A stretch of 64,000 nucleotides of DNA from Paulownia fortunei (lineage: Eukaryota > Streptophyta > Magnoliopsida > Lamiales > Paulowniaceae), in contig CM033116.1 of assembly GCA_019321725.1 (NCBI GenBank), forward strand, positions 16,683,420 through 16,747,419, in the 5' to 3' direction. The translations under genes and the position numbers were made by a program. The notes beneath the pieces were generated by a model. It did no database searches. It saw only the letters and a program-made list of their open reading frames with translations, and was not told the DNA's origin. Position 1 is the first letter of the stretch. The number at the start of each line of letters is the position of its first letter. Of the stretch, positions 60,207-64,000 are shown in pieces.

Positions 60207-62619
60207 CTAACAAGGAGGGAGATCAGGTGGAGGAGCCTCTATGGACTGCAACTTTCCAGGTCCATTCTCAACCAAGAAGGCCATAGCCAAGCCCCAAGTT
60301 AGATGGGAGTCTATGTGGCAGTGCATCAGCCAAACTCCTGCAATGAACAAGCAAAATGAATTGAAACTTTGAACAAAAAAAAAAAACAAGAACATAATGA
60401 AAGCAGGGTTAATGAGATTGAGTGGGAAGTATATAGATGCAAAATGCCATCTGTTGCACTTACCTGGATTATCTGCGACAAATCGAATAACGGCCCAGCC
60501 ACCAACAGGCACATTAATGGTGTTGCGCACTGGGGGATCGATGAGGTTGAATCTTGCTGTATCTATGCTCGGGTTGAAGTTGCCAAAACCCTGCCCCACA
60601 ACATAGAAATGGTATCCATGAAGATGAATGGGATGGTCCTCTGTCGTGACAATAGCAGTGTCTTGCAACACTATTTGTACATTCGAACCAAACTTCAACT
60701 TGTACAACTTAGTCCCAAAACGAGGCTGCCACAGCGCACGACTCACGTTGCCAGTGTAGTCGAACGTAACTGGAGGGACTGGTGGGAAGTCCGTGGTGTA
60801 GACACCCGGTATGTTTTGGTAGTAGGCTTGTAATAAGGAGGCCCTTCTCGGAAGCAAAAAGGATATATTGTTCATGCTAGCTGCAAAGCGAGTGTTATTT
60901 GGGCCCTGGCATCTAGGTCCAGGCATGCAATTCACAAGGCCTAACCCCACAGTGAAGAATAGGTTCTCATCAATCTGAGTGGGGACTTCTGCATTTTTTG
61001 AAGGTATGCTCCTCAATTGGCTTGTGAATGCAGTTACCATAGCCGTATTATTGAAGGCAGGAAGTGCAGGCAATAAGGGTCTTGAGGCTACACCAGTTTT
61101 GGAAGTACAAGGAACAGAGTCATACTCCAGAATTGCAGTGGCAGTTGTGTTGTCAAACGGCGCGTTTTGTGCAGTGGCATATGCGCGTGTCGCCATGTAA
61201 TACCGGCCAGCAGGTTGATTAGCTGTGATAAGGACATTGGTGGTCTGTCCAGGCCCGAGCATGATGACTCTGGTTGTGAATTGCTTGTTATAAGCAGCAT
61301 CGTTTCCAACGACGGTCAGCATGTGGTTGGCAACAGTGAAGAAGAGTTCTTGATTGAGTGCAGCATTGATGATCCTCAGAAGAACTGTCTCCCCAGATTT
61401 TACATAGAATTTTGTGGTTTCTAAGTCACCAATAAGCAAAGAGTTAATCAGTCTGCTAAAACAGCTAACTATATAAAACTGAAGAAAACTTCTTGTAATG
61501 TTAATGCAAGGATTACTAATATATATCAGCAAACCTTTGCTTGAGCATCTGTAGAGATCTCCGGGTTGGCCATTGATAGTGTATGCATCGGAGACATTGG
61601 GAGCAGCACCCGTAAATAGCGCCTGTCGTAAGACACTAATGATGTCTCTATCCCACCATTCTCCTGTTGAAAAAATTACTCAGTCCCGTTAGCACTGAGA
61701 GTGACTTAACTATAAAATAGAGTATATATGACAATTGGTAAAGATGGTTGCAGATTTTCTTTCTTTTTTCTTACCAAGAAGTATAGGGATCTCTTTTTGG
61801 GGCTTTGGGAAGGGGTAGGGAGCACCCAATTTCGGGTAGATGACGAGTGCTCCATAAACTGTAGCTCTAAGCCACCTGCTATGAGCATGCCACCACAGGG
61901 TTCCATCCTGATTCTCAATTGTGAACCTGTATGTGTAACTTGCCCCGGGCTGAATCGGGCACTGAGTCACGTATTCCGGGCCATCAGCCCATGGTGTTCT
62001 CATCTGACGAATACCGTGCCTGATGGAGAACAGAAAGGGTAAAGAAGAGAGCAAAGAAATGAAGATGGCATGCATTAACTAAGCATGAAGTTGAAATTTG
62101 TCAAGGGAAAGTCTTGCTTGACAAACTGTCTAATTAAGATCGATTACGTGTGCTTCATAGTATGTCGAAAACATGCTTCATGTTGGCATATGTTATTGCA
62201 TATGCAACGTAGGAAAAAAAGTTCGGGTCGATGAAAATTACCAGTGGAGAGTGACATTGTAACGCGCACTATTAATGACTTTGATAACGAGAGTATCACC
62301 ATCTCGCACTTCCAAAGTCGGGCCTGGAAACTGTCCATTGACTGTGATTATGTTGTGAGTTCTGCACAGCCTCTTCACTGGTGTTGCCTGAACCTGATAA
62401 TACATATAGACCATGTAGCAAAACATTAGTCACTCCAAAAAACGAAGTGATAAATCATGAAATACTATGTAGTAATTGAGCACAAGTTTAGAGACATACA
62501 ACAAATTGATGGTAATGAGTCTCTGCATTTGCTAAAGAGAGAGAGAGAATTATAGCAAGAAGAATGCCAAGACAATGAATGTTCCATTGTTGCATGGTAG
62601 TAAGATTGAAAGGAGCCAT
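60207..62619 (-). CDS. LAC: Laccase (multicopper oxidase), LAC5/LAC12-like
   Basis: A secreted blue copper oxidase that couples oxidation of monolignols or other phenolics to reduction of oxygen in the cell wall. Six exons with consistent phases: 62619-62500, 62393-62242, 62019-61775, 61663-61535, 61420-60464, 60337-60207; 577 aa, the usual plant size. Signal peptide 1-32 (cut after LANA). All four copper-binding segments are present: HWHG (90-93), WWHAH (133-137), HPIHLHG (478-484) and HCHIDSH (540-546), with Met553 at the usual axial position. The [12 protein letters not shown] end and the C-terminal PPPDLPPC suggest the LAC5/LAC12 type. Exon 5 contains a miR397 complementary site. No disruption; predicted to be functional. 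Confidence 0.97.
61351..61371 (-). promoter_or_regulatory. Predicted miR397 target site in laccase exon 5
   Basis: The plus strand here is nearly the miR397 sequence (TTGAGTGCAGC core), so the laccase mRNA is complementary to miR397 with one mismatch (miRNA position 2) and one G:U pair (position 15). The cleavage zone (positions 10-11) is perfectly paired. The site encodes IINAALNQ, the region where miR397 sites lie in other plant laccases. Confidence 0.8.
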
Positions 62620-62671
62620 TTCTTTGTGTTACTCTTTTTCTTTTTGTTGGATGAGACTAGTGATGGACTTG

Positions 62672-62680
62672 CCTTTTATA
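62672..62680 (-). promoter_or_regulatory. TATA box of laccase
   Basis: The minus strand reads TATAAAAGG, 53 nt upstream of the start codon, giving a predicted leader of about 25-30 nt. Confidence 0.7.
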
Positions 62681-64000
62681 TTGCACTTGAGAGTTGAGAA
62701 GACAACAGAAAATTAATCTTTAGTATCTATGTGGGGTGGGGTGGCGTGGGGGATCTTGGACATAGTTTGGGTCAACAAAGGCACCAAACCTAGTCCAACC
62801 ACAGTGAGGATTTGGTGCACCCACTGGTTCTATAATGTTAAATAATTGAGGAATTTAAACATGTAGTCGCATTGAATATTTATGGCAGATCACCTCCCTG
62901 TCCTGATGATACCTTACAGGAAGTGTTTATCAAGGAAAGATAGCATTAAAGCTCTATAAGTTCCTATATGAATCACAAGAAAATTACATAATACTTGTAC
63001 AAACATAAAAGATATGAAAAATATTATGTCACTCTAATCAAAACAAGAAGAGGCGGGAACCTAATTTCTTCTAAAATCAGTTCAAATTCTACAGTTTTGT
63101 GTCTACTACACTAGGGGTATATTTTTTTGTCTGTCGCCCTCGTACAAATATGAATTAAATAAGGCTTTCTTTTCAAGAATACAAAATACTTTGATGATAA
63201 TTGAATCCTGAAAACCAATAACTTTTTTTTTTTTTTTTTGGCTTTTGATAATTAAATAAGCTAAAAGATTCGATTAAGAATCGTAAACTCAGATTTGATA
63301 GAACGGCTGGTTGATCCTCCTGCCAAATAGAGGTGTTTATAAAAATTTAAAAATCACCTTAATCCACCCCACCACACCGCATCAAATTATTTTTATTAAA
63401 TTAATAAATAAATTATGATTTAAAATTTTAATTAAAATCACACCACCTTATATGATTTGATGATAATTTAAAGTTTGAATAAATCAAATTGCACCGTTTA
63501 TATATGTATATTAAATTTATTAATAATCAATACTAATTTTATTTTTGATAATTATCTTGTAATTGTAATATTTGTTTAAATTTTATGAAATTAACTATTT
63601 ATGTATTGATCAACTTCTCGTACAATTTTTTTATTTTTCATTTGTCTTAAGTTGTAATGATGAGAATTTATATTTAATTTTAATTTTAAAAAGTTTAGTA
63701 TTTTTCTTTTCTTTTAGAAGTGTTGGTTTATATAATTTTTTCAATTTTTTTTACTTATTTTTTAATTGTTTACTTTTTCATTATAGTTTTATGTCATATG
63801 AATGTGTTAATTTTTTTTCCAATAAATAGAAGATGAAGAAAATAAGTATTTTTTTTTTATTTACTTACACAAAAAAAAAATTGTGTTTATGATGTTTGTA
63901 TATTCAAATATTTTTTTTTTTTTTGCATTTTGAAATATGAGAATTTTTATACTATTTTATCTACCAAACATATTATAGTTTATATAACATAAATAAAGTT
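62681..64000. other. Laccase upstream region and intergenic DNA
   Basis: Promoter-side flank of the laccase. A GT/GGGG-rich patch at 62730-62756 reads as CCACCCCACCCC on the gene strand, reminiscent of the AC-rich elements of lignin-related promoters, but not an exact match. The rest is AT-rich without a gene. Confidence 0.5.

Noticed and set aside
60369..62042. Several plus-strand frames opposite the laccase
   Set aside because: Antisense shadows of laccase exons.

Overview
This window is nuclear DNA from a eudicot plant. It is AT-rich, carries intron-containing plant genes with GT/AG splice sites and plastid or secretory leaders, a canonical MIR390 hairpin, and typical plant transposable elements (Copia, Athila/Tat-type Gypsy, hAT, MULE, PIF/Harbinger, Stowaway-like). 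The species cannot be fixed from the sequence alone.

Layout. 0.4-6.5 kb is a gene-bearing left edge: a tRNA-Gly(GCC), a short acidic-protein gene 122 bp downstream of it, and a ten-exon malonyl-CoA:ACP transacylase gene (MCAT) on the minus strand. 6.5-28 kb is transposon territory: a hAT-like MITE, a decayed hAT element with a perfect 8-bp target duplication (9416-12118), a PIF/Harbinger transposase fragment, a decayed MULE with a duplicated N-terminal segment (about 13.1-18.8 kb), a Stowaway-like MITE, and a structurally complete but coding-dead Copia element (20170-25359).

28.3-45.3 kb is a nested Gypsy pair. An outer minus-strand Athila/Tat-type element has its gag split by an inner plus-strand Athila-type element (31981-42921, target duplication TTTGT). 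The inner element has lost reverse transcriptase, RNase H and integrase. In the place where such elements carry extra or env-like sequence it has an uninterrupted, intronless 226-aa LOG-family (cytokinin riboside 5'-monophosphate phosphoribohydrolase) reading frame with altered active-site motifs. This is the most unusual object in the window.

45-56 kb is mostly intergenic DNA and MITEs, with a MIR390 precursor at about 49.3 kb. 56.3-62.7 kb holds two further genes: a plus-strand CHX-type cation/H+ antiporter gene with one frameshift, and a minus-strand six-exon laccase of the LAC5/LAC12 type. The laccase carries a near-perfect miR397 complementary site in exon 5. The genes are not an operon; they are separate plant transcription units for fatty-acid synthesis, ion transport, lignin or phenolic oxidation, and small-RNA regulation (miR390-TAS3 pathway).
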